A stretch of 64,000 bases of DNA from JBLFWJ01 sp047611425 (GTDB lineage: Bacteria > Bacteroidota > Bacteroidia > UBA10329). This document shows, one piece after another, positions 19,095 to 26,124 of this stretch. The stretch's first letter is position 1. The number at the start of each line of letters is the position of its first letter. The notes beneath the pieces were generated by a model, which saw only the letters and a list, made by a program, of their open reading frames with translations, made no database searches and was not told the DNA's origin. Location: positions 5,040 through 69,039 of the forward strand of contig JBLFWJ010000001.1 of assembly GCA_047611425.1 (NCBI GenBank), read 5' to 3'. Both the position numbers and the translations under genes were made by a program.

Positions 19095-19550
19095 ATGAAT
19101 CTCAGCAATCTGAAGCCGGCCGCTGGCTCTAACAAAAGCGGTAAAGTGAGAATTGGACGTGGTGAAGGAACCGGTAAAGGCGGAACTTCTACTCGTGGTC
19201 ACAAAGGTGCCAAGTCTAGATCTGGATATAGTAAGAAGATTGGTTTTGAAGGTGGGCAGATGCCACTTCAAAGACGTGTTCCTAAGTTCGGTTTCAAGAA
19301 CCCATTCAGAGTAGAGTATCGAGGTATCAATTTGGATACTCTTCAAGAATTAGCAGATGCTAAGAAATTGGAGAAAATCGATATCGCAACTCTAATTGAT
19401 AATGGATTGGCGGATAAGAAGGATCTAGTTAAGATTCTTGGTAGAGGAGAACTAAGTGCGAAGGTTGAAGTGAATGTTCACGCATTTTCTGCATCTGCAA
19501 AAGCAGCAATCGAGGCAAAAGGAGGACAGGCTGTAACTATTGAGAAGTAA
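19095..19550 (+). CDS. rplO: Ribosomal protein L15
   Basis: L15 (151 residues) is a late assembly protein with a long extended N-terminus, here LSNLKPAAGSNKSGKVRIGR followed by GTGKGGTSTRGHKGAKSRSG. The PLQRRVPKFGFKNPFRVEYR segment is conserved. The last A of its stop codon is the first base of the secY ATG, so the two genes are translationally coupled. Confidence 0.98.
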   Translation: MNLSNLKPAAGSNKSGKVRIGRGEGTGKGGTSTRGHKGAKSRSGYSKKIGFEGGQMPLQRRVPKFGFKNPFRVEYRGINLDTLQELADAKKLEKIDIATLIDNGLADKKDLVKILGRGELSAKVEVNVHAFSASAKAAIEAKGGQAVTIEK

Positions 19551-20896
19551 TGAAGAAGTTCATCAGTACACTTAAGAACATTTATAGTATTCCGGACCTA
19601 CGAACTAGGATCGGAAATACGCTGTTGTTCATTTTGATCTACAGAATTGGTTCTTACGTGGTACTTCCAGGAATCGATCCTGGTAAGTTGGACGCACTTC
19701 AAGCTCAATCTGCTGACGGTATTCTAGGTCTTATCTCAATGTTTACTGGTGGTGCATTCTCAAATGCTTCCATCTTCGCATTAGGTATTATGCCTTATAT
19801 CTCTGCATCCATTGTATTGCAGTTAGCCGGATTGGCTGTTCCTGCATTACAGAAAATGCAGCGTGAGGGTGAAAGTGGACGAAAGAAGATTACTCAATAC
19901 ACTAGATATCTGACAATCATTATCTGTGGATTCCAAGGCCCAGGTTACATCGCTAACCTAATGTCTACGCTTCCAGCAGATGCATTTTTAATTGATCCAT
20001 CATTCTTCTGGTTCTCATCTTGGTTGATTCTGATCACAGGTACCGTATTCGTTATGTGGTTGGGTGAGAAGATTACAGACAAGGGTATCGGTAACGGTAT
20101 TTCACTATTGATTATGATTGGAATTATTGCTCAGTTGCCATTCGCAACTATGGCAGAGTTTGGTACTAGAATGACCGGTGGAAATGGAGGTCTGGTGATA
20201 TTTATACTGGAAATTGCAGCACTGATGATTGTGATTACCGCTTGTATCATGCTAGTTCAGGGTACTCGAAGAATTCCAGTTCAGGTTGCAAGAGCAGCTA
20301 TTTCTGGAAGAACCGCTTTACCACAAGGTGGAGCTCGTCAGTACATTCCTTTAAAAGTGAATGCAGCGGGTGTAATGCCAATCATCTTTGCGCAGGCAAT
20401 AATGTTCGTTCCGGTAACACTTGGATCTTATGCCAGTGATGGTGCAAGTGCGTTTGTTGCGGCATTTTCAGACTTTGGTGGATTCTGGTACAACTTGGTC
20501 TTTGCCATCTTGATTATCGTTTTCACATACTTCTATACTGCTATCACCATCAATCCAAATCAAATGGCTGATGACATGAAGCGTAACGGAGGTTTCATTC
20601 CAGGTATTAAGCCAGGAAAGAGAACAGGAGAATACCTTGACAATATCATGTCAAGAATCACTTTACCAGGATCAATGTTCCTTGCGTTTGTAGCAATTAT
20701 GCCTGCCTTCGCAATGTTGTTCGGAGTGAACATGCAGTTCTCTCAGTTCTACGGAGGAACATCACTATTGATTATGGTAGGTGTTGTATTGGATACACTA
20801 CAACAAGTGGAGAGTCACTTGTTAATGAGACATTATGATGGTCTTATGAAGACTGGAAAGATCAAAGGTCGGTCTTCCATGAGCATGGCTGGATAA
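19550..20896 (+). CDS. secY: Protein translocase subunit SecY
   Basis: SecY is the pore-forming subunit of the Sec translocon in the inner membrane. The 448-residue protein has about ten membrane helices, the plug region after the first (DGILGLISMFTGGAFSNASI), and conserved segments GEKITDKGIGNGISLLIMIG and DDMKRNGGFIPGIKPGKRT in the cytoplasmic loops that bind SecA and the ribosome. It overlaps rplO by one base. adk and map, often found between secY and infA, are missing. Confidence 0.98.
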   Translation: MKKFISTLKNIYSIPDLRTRIGNTLLFILIYRIGSYVVLPGIDPGKLDALQAQSADGILGLISMFTGGAFSNASIFALGIMPYISASIVLQLAGLAVPALQKMQREGESGRKKITQYTRYLTIIICGFQGPGYIANLMSTLPADAFLIDPSFFWFSSWLILITGTVFVMWLGEKITDKGIGNGISLLIMIGIIAQLPFATMAEFGTRMTGGNGGLVIFILEIAALMIVITACIMLVQGTRRIPVQVARAAISGRTALPQGGARQYIPLKVNAAGVMPIIFAQAIMFVPVTLGSYASDGASAFVAAFSDFGGFWYNLVFAILIIVFTYFYTAITINPNQMADDMKRNGGFIPGIKPGKRTGEYLDNIMSRITLPGSMFLAFVAIMPAFAMLFGVNMQFSQFYGGTSLLIMVGVVLDTLQQVESHLLMRHYDGLMKTGKIKGRSSMSMAG

Positions 20897-20923
20897 TTAT
20901 TAGAAAGGAAAGAGAATAGATCA

Positions 20924-21142
20924 ATGGCAAAACAAGCTTCCATAGAGCAAGACGGTACAATAATCGAAGCATTATCAAATGCTATGTTCCGTTGCGAATT
21001 GGAAAATGGTCATGTTATCACTGCCCACATTTCAGGAAAGATGAGGATGTTCTACATCAAGATACTTCCAGGAGATAGAGTAAGAGTAGCAATGTCGCCA
21101 TATGATTTAACAAAAGGACGAATTACCTACCGATACAAATAA
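20924..21142 (+). CDS. infA: Translation initiation factor IF-1
   Basis: IF-1 (72 residues) is an OB-fold protein that binds the A site during initiation. [20 protein letters not shown] at the start, the strand [20 protein letters not shown] and the end [20 protein letters not shown] are all canonical. It sits between secY and rpmJ. Confidence 0.98.
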   Translation: MAKQASIEQDGTIIEALSNAMFRCELENGHVITAHISGKMRMFYIKILPGDRVRVAMSPYDLTKGRITYRYK

Positions 21143-21148
21143 GACGAC

Positions 21149-21265
21149 ATGAAAGTCAGAGCATCAGTTAAAAAGCGTAGCGCAGATTGCAAGATCGTAA
21201 AGCGCAAGGGTCGCGTTTATGTGATCAACAAAAAGAATCCAAGGTTTAAGCAAAGACAAGGCTAA
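21149..21265 (+). CDS. rpmJ: Ribosomal protein L36, zinc-free form
   Basis: A 38-residue frame beginning [20 protein letters not shown] and ending RFKQRQG fits L36 in length and signature, in its normal place between infA and rpsM. The zinc ligands are mostly gone: of the usual Cys11, Cys14, Cys27 and His33, only Cys14 remains and the others are Ser, Asn and Phe. This is therefore the zinc-independent form. Confidence 0.95.
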   Translation: MKVRASVKKRSADCKIVKRKGRVYVINKKNPRFKQRQG

Positions 21266-21296
21266 TCCTTGAATAACAGATAATCAATTACTGCAA

Positions 21297-21671
21297 ATGG
21301 CACGTATTTCAGGTATAGATCTACCAAAGAACAAACGAGGAGAAATTGGCCTCACTTACATTTTCGGAATCGGAAAAGTAACAGCTCAGAAAATTTTGGA
21401 CGCAACAGGTATCAACCGTAGCGTCAAAGTTGAAGAGTGGGATGATGATCAATTGTCAAGAATCCGAGAGACTATTCAACAGATTAAGACGGAAGGAACT
21501 TTAAGATCAGAGATCCAAACAAACATTAAGCGATTGATGGACATCGGTGCTTACCGAGGAATTCGTCATCGTGCTGGATTGCCACTTCGTGGTCAGCGAA
21601 CCAAGAATAATTCAAGAACAAGAAAAGGAAAGAGAAAGACTGTTGCGAACAAAAAGATTGCAGCTAAATAA
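21297..21671 (+). CDS. rpsM: Ribosomal protein S13
   Basis: S13 (124 residues) forms intersubunit bridges and contacts P-site tRNA with its basic tail. It starts [20 protein letters not shown], has the helix-two-turn-helix [16 protein letters not shown] and the C-terminal signature [20 protein letters not shown]. It opens the alpha-operon part of the run. Confidence 0.98.
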   Translation: MARISGIDLPKNKRGEIGLTYIFGIGKVTAQKILDATGINRSVKVEEWDDDQLSRIRETIQQIKTEGTLRSEIQTNIKRLMDIGAYRGIRHRAGLPLRGQRTKNNSRTRKGKRKTVANKKIAAK

Positions 21672-21703
21672 TCTCTCACTCAATAAGTAAACAATTAGGT
21701 ACA

Positions 21704-22093
21704 ATGGCTAAAACGTCAAAAACCAGTAAGAAAAGAAACGTTAAGGTAGAAGCTGTAGGACAAGTCCACGTCAGCTCTTCCTTCAACAACATCATCATCA
21801 GCATTACCAACATGGCTGGTGAAGTGATTTCTTGGTCTTCTGCAGGAAAAATGGGTTTCCGTGGATCTAAGAAGAACACTCCTTATGCTGCTCAATTAGC
21901 AGCTGAAGAGTGTACCAAGGTTGCTGTTGAACTTGGAATGAGAAAAGCCAAGTGCTACGTTAAAGGACCAGGTGGTGGTCGTGAGTCTGCTATGCGAACT
22001 GTTCATAATTCAGGCATCGAGATCTCTGAAATCATTGACGTGACGCCACAGCCGCACAACGGATGTCGTCCTCCAAAGAGGAGAAGAGTATAA
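21704..22093 (+). CDS. rpsK: Ribosomal protein S11
   Basis: S11 (129 residues) lies on the platform near the mRNA exit. It has the typical [20 protein letters not shown] segment, the [20 protein letters not shown] helix and the closing signature [17 protein letters not shown]. Its place between rpsM and rpsD is normal. Confidence 0.98.
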   Translation: MAKTSKTSKKRNVKVEAVGQVHVSSSFNNIIISITNMAGEVISWSSAGKMGFRGSKKNTPYAAQLAAEECTKVAVELGMRKAKCYVKGPGGGRESAMRTVHNSGIEISEIIDVTPQPHNGCRPPKRRRV

Positions 22094-22142
22094 TTGAAGT
22101 TGACCGACAGAAGAGGTTTTAAAAAATACAATTACCAATACA

Positions 22143-22751
22143 ATGGCCAGATATACAGGACCAAAAACGAAGATTGCTAGAAAGTTCGGACAACCGATAT
22201 TCGGACCGGACAAGGCGTTTGAAAAACGAAACTTCCCTCCAGGGCAGCACGGTAACGGACGAAGAAGAAAGAAGCAGTCTGAATACGGGCTTCAATTGAT
22301 GGAGAAGCAGAAGGCTAAGTACACTTACGGTGTTCTTGAGCGTCAGTTCCGAAATCTATTCAAAAGAGCATCTGCGAAAGAAGGTGTAACAGGTGAGAAC
22401 CTTTTGAAGTTCATCGAAGCAAGATTGGACAATGTGGTATACCGAATGGGTATCGCTCCAACACGAAGCGGTGCACGTCAGTTAGTTAGCCATAAGCACA
22501 TTACTGTAAACGGAGGCGTTGTAAACATCGCATCTTATGCAGTAAAGCCAGGTGATAAAATTGCTGTACGTGAGCGTTCAAAGTCTTTGGAGGCAATCAC
22601 AGATTCATTGGCAACAAGAAGCTCGGCTGATTTTGAGTGGATCACTTTTGATTCAACTAGCATGCAGGGTGAGTTTTTAAACTTCCCAATGAGAACGGAG
22701 ATTCCTGAGAACATCAACGAGCAGTTGATTGTGGAACTATACTCCAAGTAA
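22143..22751 (+). CDS. rpsD: Ribosomal protein S4
   Basis: S4 (202 residues) is a primary 16S-binding protein and, in Escherichia coli, the repressor of the alpha operon. The S4 RNA-binding domain with [20 protein letters not shown] and [20 protein letters not shown] is clear near residues 90-145. The N-terminal part contains no cysteines, so it is the zinc-free form. It is followed by rpoA after 35 bases. Confidence 0.98.
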   Translation: MARYTGPKTKIARKFGQPIFGPDKAFEKRNFPPGQHGNGRRRKKQSEYGLQLMEKQKAKYTYGVLERQFRNLFKRASAKEGVTGENLLKFIEARLDNVVYRMGIAPTRSGARQLVSHKHITVNGGVVNIASYAVKPGDKIAVRERSKSLEAITDSLATRSSADFEWITFDSTSMQGEFLNFPMRTEIPENINEQLIVELYSK

Positions 22752-22786
22752 TAGTTAGAACATTAGAACAGTATAAAAGACCCAAA

Positions 22787-23779
22787 ATGGCAATACTAGA
22801 TTTTCAGAAGCCCGATAAAGTGATCATGCTCAACTCTGATGAGCGAAACGGAGAGTTTGAATTCCGTCCTTTGGAGCCAGGTTACGGTATCACTGTAGGT
22901 AATGCCCTAAGAAGAATTCTATTGAACTCTTTGGAAGGGTTTGCAATCACTTCTCTTCGTATTGAAGGTGTTGATCATGAGTTCTCTACCATAGATGGTG
23001 TTGTTGAGGACGTTACCGAGATTGTATTGAACTTGAAGCAAGTACGTTTCAAGCGTCAGATTGATACATTGGATAACGAGCGAGCTTCTATCAACGTTGG
23101 TGGTCAGGACCAATTGACTGCTGGTGATATTGGTAAGTTCTTGTCTGGATTCCAGATCCTTAATCCGGATCTAGTTATCTGTAACATGGACAAGAAGGTG
23201 AAATTGAATTTCGAAATCACCATCGATAAGGGTAGAGGTTATGTTCCTGCTGATGACAACAAGCCAGTGAATGCTCCTATGGGAACTATCGCTACTGATG
23301 CCATCTTCACACCTATTAAGAATGTGAGATATGCAGTAGAGAACTTCCGTGTTGAGCAGAAGACTGACTACGAAAAGTTGGTTATGCATATTGACACTGA
23401 CGGATCTGTTCATCCTAAGGATGCTTTGAAAGAAGCAGCTAAGATTTTGATCCATCACTTCATGTTGTTCTCTGACGAGAAAATATCCTTGGAGACTGAA
23501 TCAAAGCTACCTGAGCAGGAGTTTGACGAAAACATGTTGCACATGCGTCAATTGCTCAAGACGAAGTTGGTAGACATGGATCTTTCTGTTAGAGCGTTGA
23601 ACTGTCTTAAGGCAGCAGACGTTGAAACATTGGGAGACCTAGTTTCATTCAATAAGAACGATTTATTGAAGTTTAGAAACTTCGGTAAGAAGTCTTTGAC
23701 TGAGTTGGAGGATTTGGTACATGCCAAGAACCTAACTTTTGGAATGAATTTGAGCAAGTACAGATTAGAGGAAGACTGA
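22787..23779 (+). CDS. rpoA: RNA polymerase alpha subunit
   Basis: The 330-residue subunit has the N-terminal dimerisation domain with [20 protein letters not shown] near residues 31-50, a central domain, and the C-terminal helix-hairpin-helix domain ([19 protein letters not shown], about residues 268-286) that binds upstream promoter DNA and activators. It dimerises to begin assembly of RNA polymerase. The 80-base gap before rplQ is the longest between neighbours in the late part of the run and contains a short dispersed repeat. Confidence 0.98.
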   Translation: MAILDFQKPDKVIMLNSDERNGEFEFRPLEPGYGITVGNALRRILLNSLEGFAITSLRIEGVDHEFSTIDGVVEDVTEIVLNLKQVRFKRQIDTLDNERASINVGGQDQLTAGDIGKFLSGFQILNPDLVICNMDKKVKLNFEITIDKGRGYVPADDNKPVNAPMGTIATDAIFTPIKNVRYAVENFRVEQKTDYEKLVMHIDTDGSVHPKDALKEAAKILIHHFMLFSDEKISLETESKLPEQEFDENMLHMRQLLKTKLVDMDLSVRALNCLKAADVETLGDLVSFNKNDLLKFRNFGKKSLTELEDLVHAKNLTFGMNLSKYRLEED

Positions 23780-23832
23780 GATTAGTTGTGAGTTAAGAGT
23801 TACGAGTTGCTAGTGCGACTCAAGACTAGAAG

Positions 23833-23848
23833 CTCGAAACTAGAAACT
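23833..23848 (+). repeat. Short dispersed intergenic repeat, copy 1
   Basis: CTCGAAACTAGAAACT lies in the rpoA-rplQ gap. It matches a 16-mer at 33194-33209 with one mismatch. A reverse-complement relative (GTTGCTAG, 23807-23814) lies just upstream, so the gap may hold an imperfect inverted repeat. Confidence 0.4.
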
Positions 23849-23859
23849 GATTATATATT

Positions 23860-24537
23860 ATGAGACACAGAAAATCATTCAACCACTTAGGCCGTCAGGT
23901 TGGACACCGTAAGGCAATGTTGGCTAATATGGCGTCTTCGCTTATCCTACATAAGCGAATCAACACAACTGTTGCCAAGGCAAAAGCTTTGCGTCAATTT
24001 GTTGAGCCAATCATTTCTAAAGGAAAAGTTGACAGCACACATTCGCGAAGAATGGCGTTTAGTTACCTAAGAGACAAGTATGCAGTAACCGAATTGTTCG
24101 GTGATGTAGCTTCTAAGGTAGGCGACCGTCCAGGTGGATACACTCGAATCATTAAGATGAACAACCGTTTAGGTGACAACGCTGCAATGGCGATCATCGA
24201 GTTGGTTGACTTCAACGATATGATTGTGAAGGAAGCTAAGTCTGGAACTGCTAAGAAAAAGCGAAGCCGTAGAGGTGCTGCTAAGAAAGCTGATCCTGCT
24301 GCTGCTGCTGCTCCAGCTGCTGAGGAAACTCTAGTTGAAGCTGCTCCAGAAGTAAAAGCTGAGGCACCTGCTCCAGTTGCTGAAGAGGCGAAGCCAGAAG
24401 TCAAAGCGGAAGCACCAGCTGCTGAAGCTCCAACCAAAGAAGAGAAGAAGGAAGAAGCAAAGGCTGATGAGGCTAAAGCTCCTGAGGCTAAGGCTGAAGA
24501 AAAGAAAGAAGACAATAAGGACGAGGATAAGAAGTAA
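23860..24537 (+). CDS. rplQ: Ribosomal protein L17 with long Ala/Glu/Lys/Pro-rich tail
   Basis: The first 120 or so residues are a normal L17 ([20 protein letters not shown] and so on), which lies near the tunnel exit. The protein then runs on to 225 residues with a basic stretch [13 protein letters not shown] and a low-complexity tail built of A, P, E, K and V, with imperfect EVKAEAPA repeats. The Escherichia coli protein has about 127 residues. L17 tails of varying length are known in Bacteroidota; the role is unknown. It ends the 32-gene run, and a strong terminator follows. Confidence 0.96.
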   Translation: MRHRKSFNHLGRQVGHRKAMLANMASSLILHKRINTTVAKAKALRQFVEPIISKGKVDSTHSRRMAFSYLRDKYAVTELFGDVASKVGDRPGGYTRIIKMNNRLGDNAAMAIIELVDFNDMIVKEAKSGTAKKKRSRRGAAKKADPAAAAAPAAEETLVEAAPEVKAEAPAPVAEEAKPEVKAEAPAAEAPTKEEKKEEAKADEAKAPEAKAEEKKEDNKDEDKK

Positions 24538-24558
24538 TTCTTTTTACCCTTTAAAAGA

Positions 24559-24595
24559 AAAAAGCCCCTTCCGCCTCAGGCGGAAGGGGCTTTTT
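24559..24595 (+). terminator. Strong Rho-independent terminator of the ribosomal run
   Basis: A perfect 17-bp stem (24559-24575 with 24579-24595) closes a 3-base loop and ends in TTTTT. It lies 21 bases after the rplQ stop and is the only obvious terminator found between rpsL and here. Confidence 0.95.
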
Positions 24596-24729
24596 GTTAT
24601 TTGTGATGTATATTCGAAATATGGTTCGAGTGATTCTATTGGGGGTGTTTTAGGTGTTTTTAAATGGACACCGCATTAGTCATAGAAACCATTGTCGGCA
24701 GATACAACGCTGGAAAGAGTAAACGTACG

Positions 24730-25444
24730 ATGACCTCAGACAATCTGAATTTAGCATTACGAGTTACATTTTTTGTCTTGTTCTCATTCATCTGCTCAGA
24801 TTCCTTTGGCCAAAATTGGTTTAAAGCCTTTGAAGACCGTGACTATGTCGCCCTGCAAAGGCACATCGACAAGGGTAGAAACATTGACAGGGTTAATGAC
24901 CAAGGAGTATTTGCTCTGTGGCTTGCTACCACCAAAGCAGATACAGTAATGATGAAGTTTCTCCTAGGTAATGGCGCAAACCCTAATTTTTCGACTAAAA
25001 AGAGTTCAGCGCCATTGGTTTTTTGTGCTCAAGAGGGCAACATGACACCCGCGCGCATACTCATTGCATACAATGCGAATGTGGAATTCACTCAAAACCT
25101 TCACAAGTTGTCCCCCATGAGGCAAGCCGTTCAAAATGGTTAAATATTTCCTCAAGAATGCGGCAGACGTGGACATTTTGGATGAAAGGAACATGTCTCC
25201 TTTGTTCCTAGCTAGTCAAAAGGGGTTTAAAGATATTGTTGAGATTCTTGTAGAGAACGGGGCTGAAGTCAATTTAAAGGACATTTATGGCGAAACAGCT
25301 CTATTCAAGGCCTGCAGACTTGGGAGAAAGGATATAATTGATTTTCTCATATCAAATGGCGCTGAGAAAAGATTGGTAAATATTAATGGTGCCAGCCTTT
25401 CCGATGTTGCTAAATTGAATGGTTATGAAATGTACGTTGACTAA
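24730..25444 (+). pseudogene. Ankyrin-repeat secreted protein, broken by a frameshift
   Basis: Two overlapping frames together encode one ankyrin-repeat protein. The first, from 24730 to 25143, has a signal-peptide-like start (LALRVTFFVLFSFICSDSFG) and ankyrin repeats such as VMMKFLLGNGANPNF. It stops after MRQAVQNG. The second, 25136-25444, begins MVKYFLKNAADVDILDERN and carries two more repeats. In an intact repeat, three or four residues should stand between QNG and MVKYF, so about 10-14 bases seem to be missing. The frames overlap as ATGGTTAA, so reinitiation could yield the second half separately. A sequencing error is also possible. Confidence 0.7.
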
Positions 25445-25548
25445 TCCAATAAAAACGCTTCCTATCAAAGCCTAATGCCAATTGAAGTACAGTTTAAAGA
25501 TGGCAGTGTAGTGGTAGAGCGGTTGGTTGTGCAGCGGTGAGCTTACTC

Positions 25549-25592
25549 CGGTCAGGTCGAGTGATTTTGCGAAGCAAAATTGTATCGAGACC
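25549..25592 (+). repeat. Palindromic repeat A, copy 1 (downstream of the GIY-YIG gene)
   Basis: This 44-base element has a core hairpin ATTTTGC-GAA-GCAAAAT and outer arms that pair imperfectly (GGTCGAG with TCGAGACC). It matches 26016-26059 at 42 of 44 bases, the only difference being the loop. Confidence 0.85.
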
Positions 25593-25606
25593 CTTGGGAG
25601 GAAACG

Positions 25607-25648
25607 CTTCTCGAGACACCTCCGCTTCGCTGCGGCACTCGAAGTGAC
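25607..25648 (+). repeat. Repeat B, copy 1 (downstream of the GIY-YIG gene)
   Basis: A 42-base element running from CTTCTCGAGACACC to ACTCGAAGTGAC, with ends that form an inverted repeat (CACTTCGAG on the opposite strand pairs with CTTCTCGAG). It is closely similar to 25971-26012 and, in shortened form, to 26076-26109. It ends 12 bases from the nuclease stop. Confidence 0.8.
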
Positions 25649-25660
25649 ACCTGAAGCAAG

Positions 25661-25954
25661 CTATTGATCAAAGTGTTTCTTCGATAAAAGGGGAAGTTCC
25701 TCGTAGTGACCCTTAATCAATGCCAACTTCTTTTTTCTTGACCATTTTTTCAGTTGCTTCTCAAACTGAATCGCCTTTTCTGGTGCGTTGAACATTTGCT
25801 GATAGACCAAGGTCAGGGGCCTTCTGGAAAAAGTGTAACAAGAAGGGTTTAAGCCACTTTCATGTTCTTCCAATCGTCTTTGAATATTGTTTGTGACGCC
25901 TGTGTAGAAGCTTTGGTCTTTGCATTCAAGGATGTAGACGAACATGAACTTCAT
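25661..25954 (-). CDS. GIY-YIG family nuclease
   Basis: From the ATG at 25954 this is a 97-residue protein with the small single-domain GIY-YIG fold: VYILEC near residues 6-11 (GIY strand), YTG at 17-19 (YIG), arginines 26-27 and His31 in NIQRRLEEH, and the metal-binding glutamate at about 65 in IQFEKQLKKW. The catalytic set appears complete. A longer frame to 26044 would add 30 residues that are only translated repeat sequence, so it was rejected. The gene is bracketed on both sides by copies of repeats A and B, which suggests a link between the nuclease and the repeats. Its substrate is unknown. Confidence 0.85.
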   Translation of the reverse strand: MKFMFVYILECKDQSFYTGVTNNIQRRLEEHESGLNPSCYTFSRRPLTLVYQQMFNAPEKAIQFEKQLKKWSRKKKLALIKGHYEELPLLSKKHFDQ

Positions 25955-25970
25955 GAATGAAAGGTATAGA

Positions 25971-26012
25971 CTTCTCGATACACCTCCACTTCGTTCCGGC
26001 ACTCGAAGTGAC
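25971..26012 (+). repeat. Repeat B, copy 2 (upstream of the GIY-YIG start)
   Basis: Forty-two bases, from CTTCTCGATACACC to ACTCGAAGTGAC, in the same orientation as copy 1 and differing from it by a few bases. It begins 16 bases upstream of the nuclease start codon. Confidence 0.8.
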
Positions 26013-26015
26013 GCC

Positions 26016-26059
26016 CGGTCAGGTCGAGTGATTTTGCAGAGCAAAATTGTATCGAGACC
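26016..26059 (+). repeat. Palindromic repeat A, copy 2
   Basis: This 44-base copy differs from 25549-25592 only in the hairpin loop (AGA instead of GAA). It is directly downstream of repeat B copy 2, whereas copy 1 of A lies upstream of B copy 1. Confidence 0.85.
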
Positions 26060-26075
26060 GTTGTGTGAGGAAGGA

Positions 26076-26109
26076 CTTCTCGATACTCGCTTCGCGAACT
26101 CGAAGTGAC
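26076..26109 (+). repeat. Repeat B, copy 3 (short form)
   Basis: Thirty-four bases with the same ends as the other B copies (CTTCTCGATAC and ACTCGAAGTGAC) but a shorter middle that folds as CTCGCTTCGCGA. Repeat A copy 2 followed by this element repeats the A-B order of 25549-25648. It ends 15 bases before the ABC-F stop codon. Confidence 0.75.
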
Positions 26110-26124
26110 GATTATGAAGTCCCC

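Noticed and set aside
24063..24515. 150-codon alanine/serine-rich frame on the minus strand
   Set aside because: It lies wholly opposite rplQ, and its composition simply mirrors the low-complexity L17 tail.
24610..24622. Palindrome ATATT-CGA-AATAT downstream of the ribosomal terminator
   Set aside because: It is short and AT-rich, with no repressor gene or promoter element linked to it, so it may be chance.
25955..26044. N-terminal extension of the GIY-YIG frame
   Set aside because: The added residues are translated repeat sequence; the ATG at 25954 begins the conserved domain.
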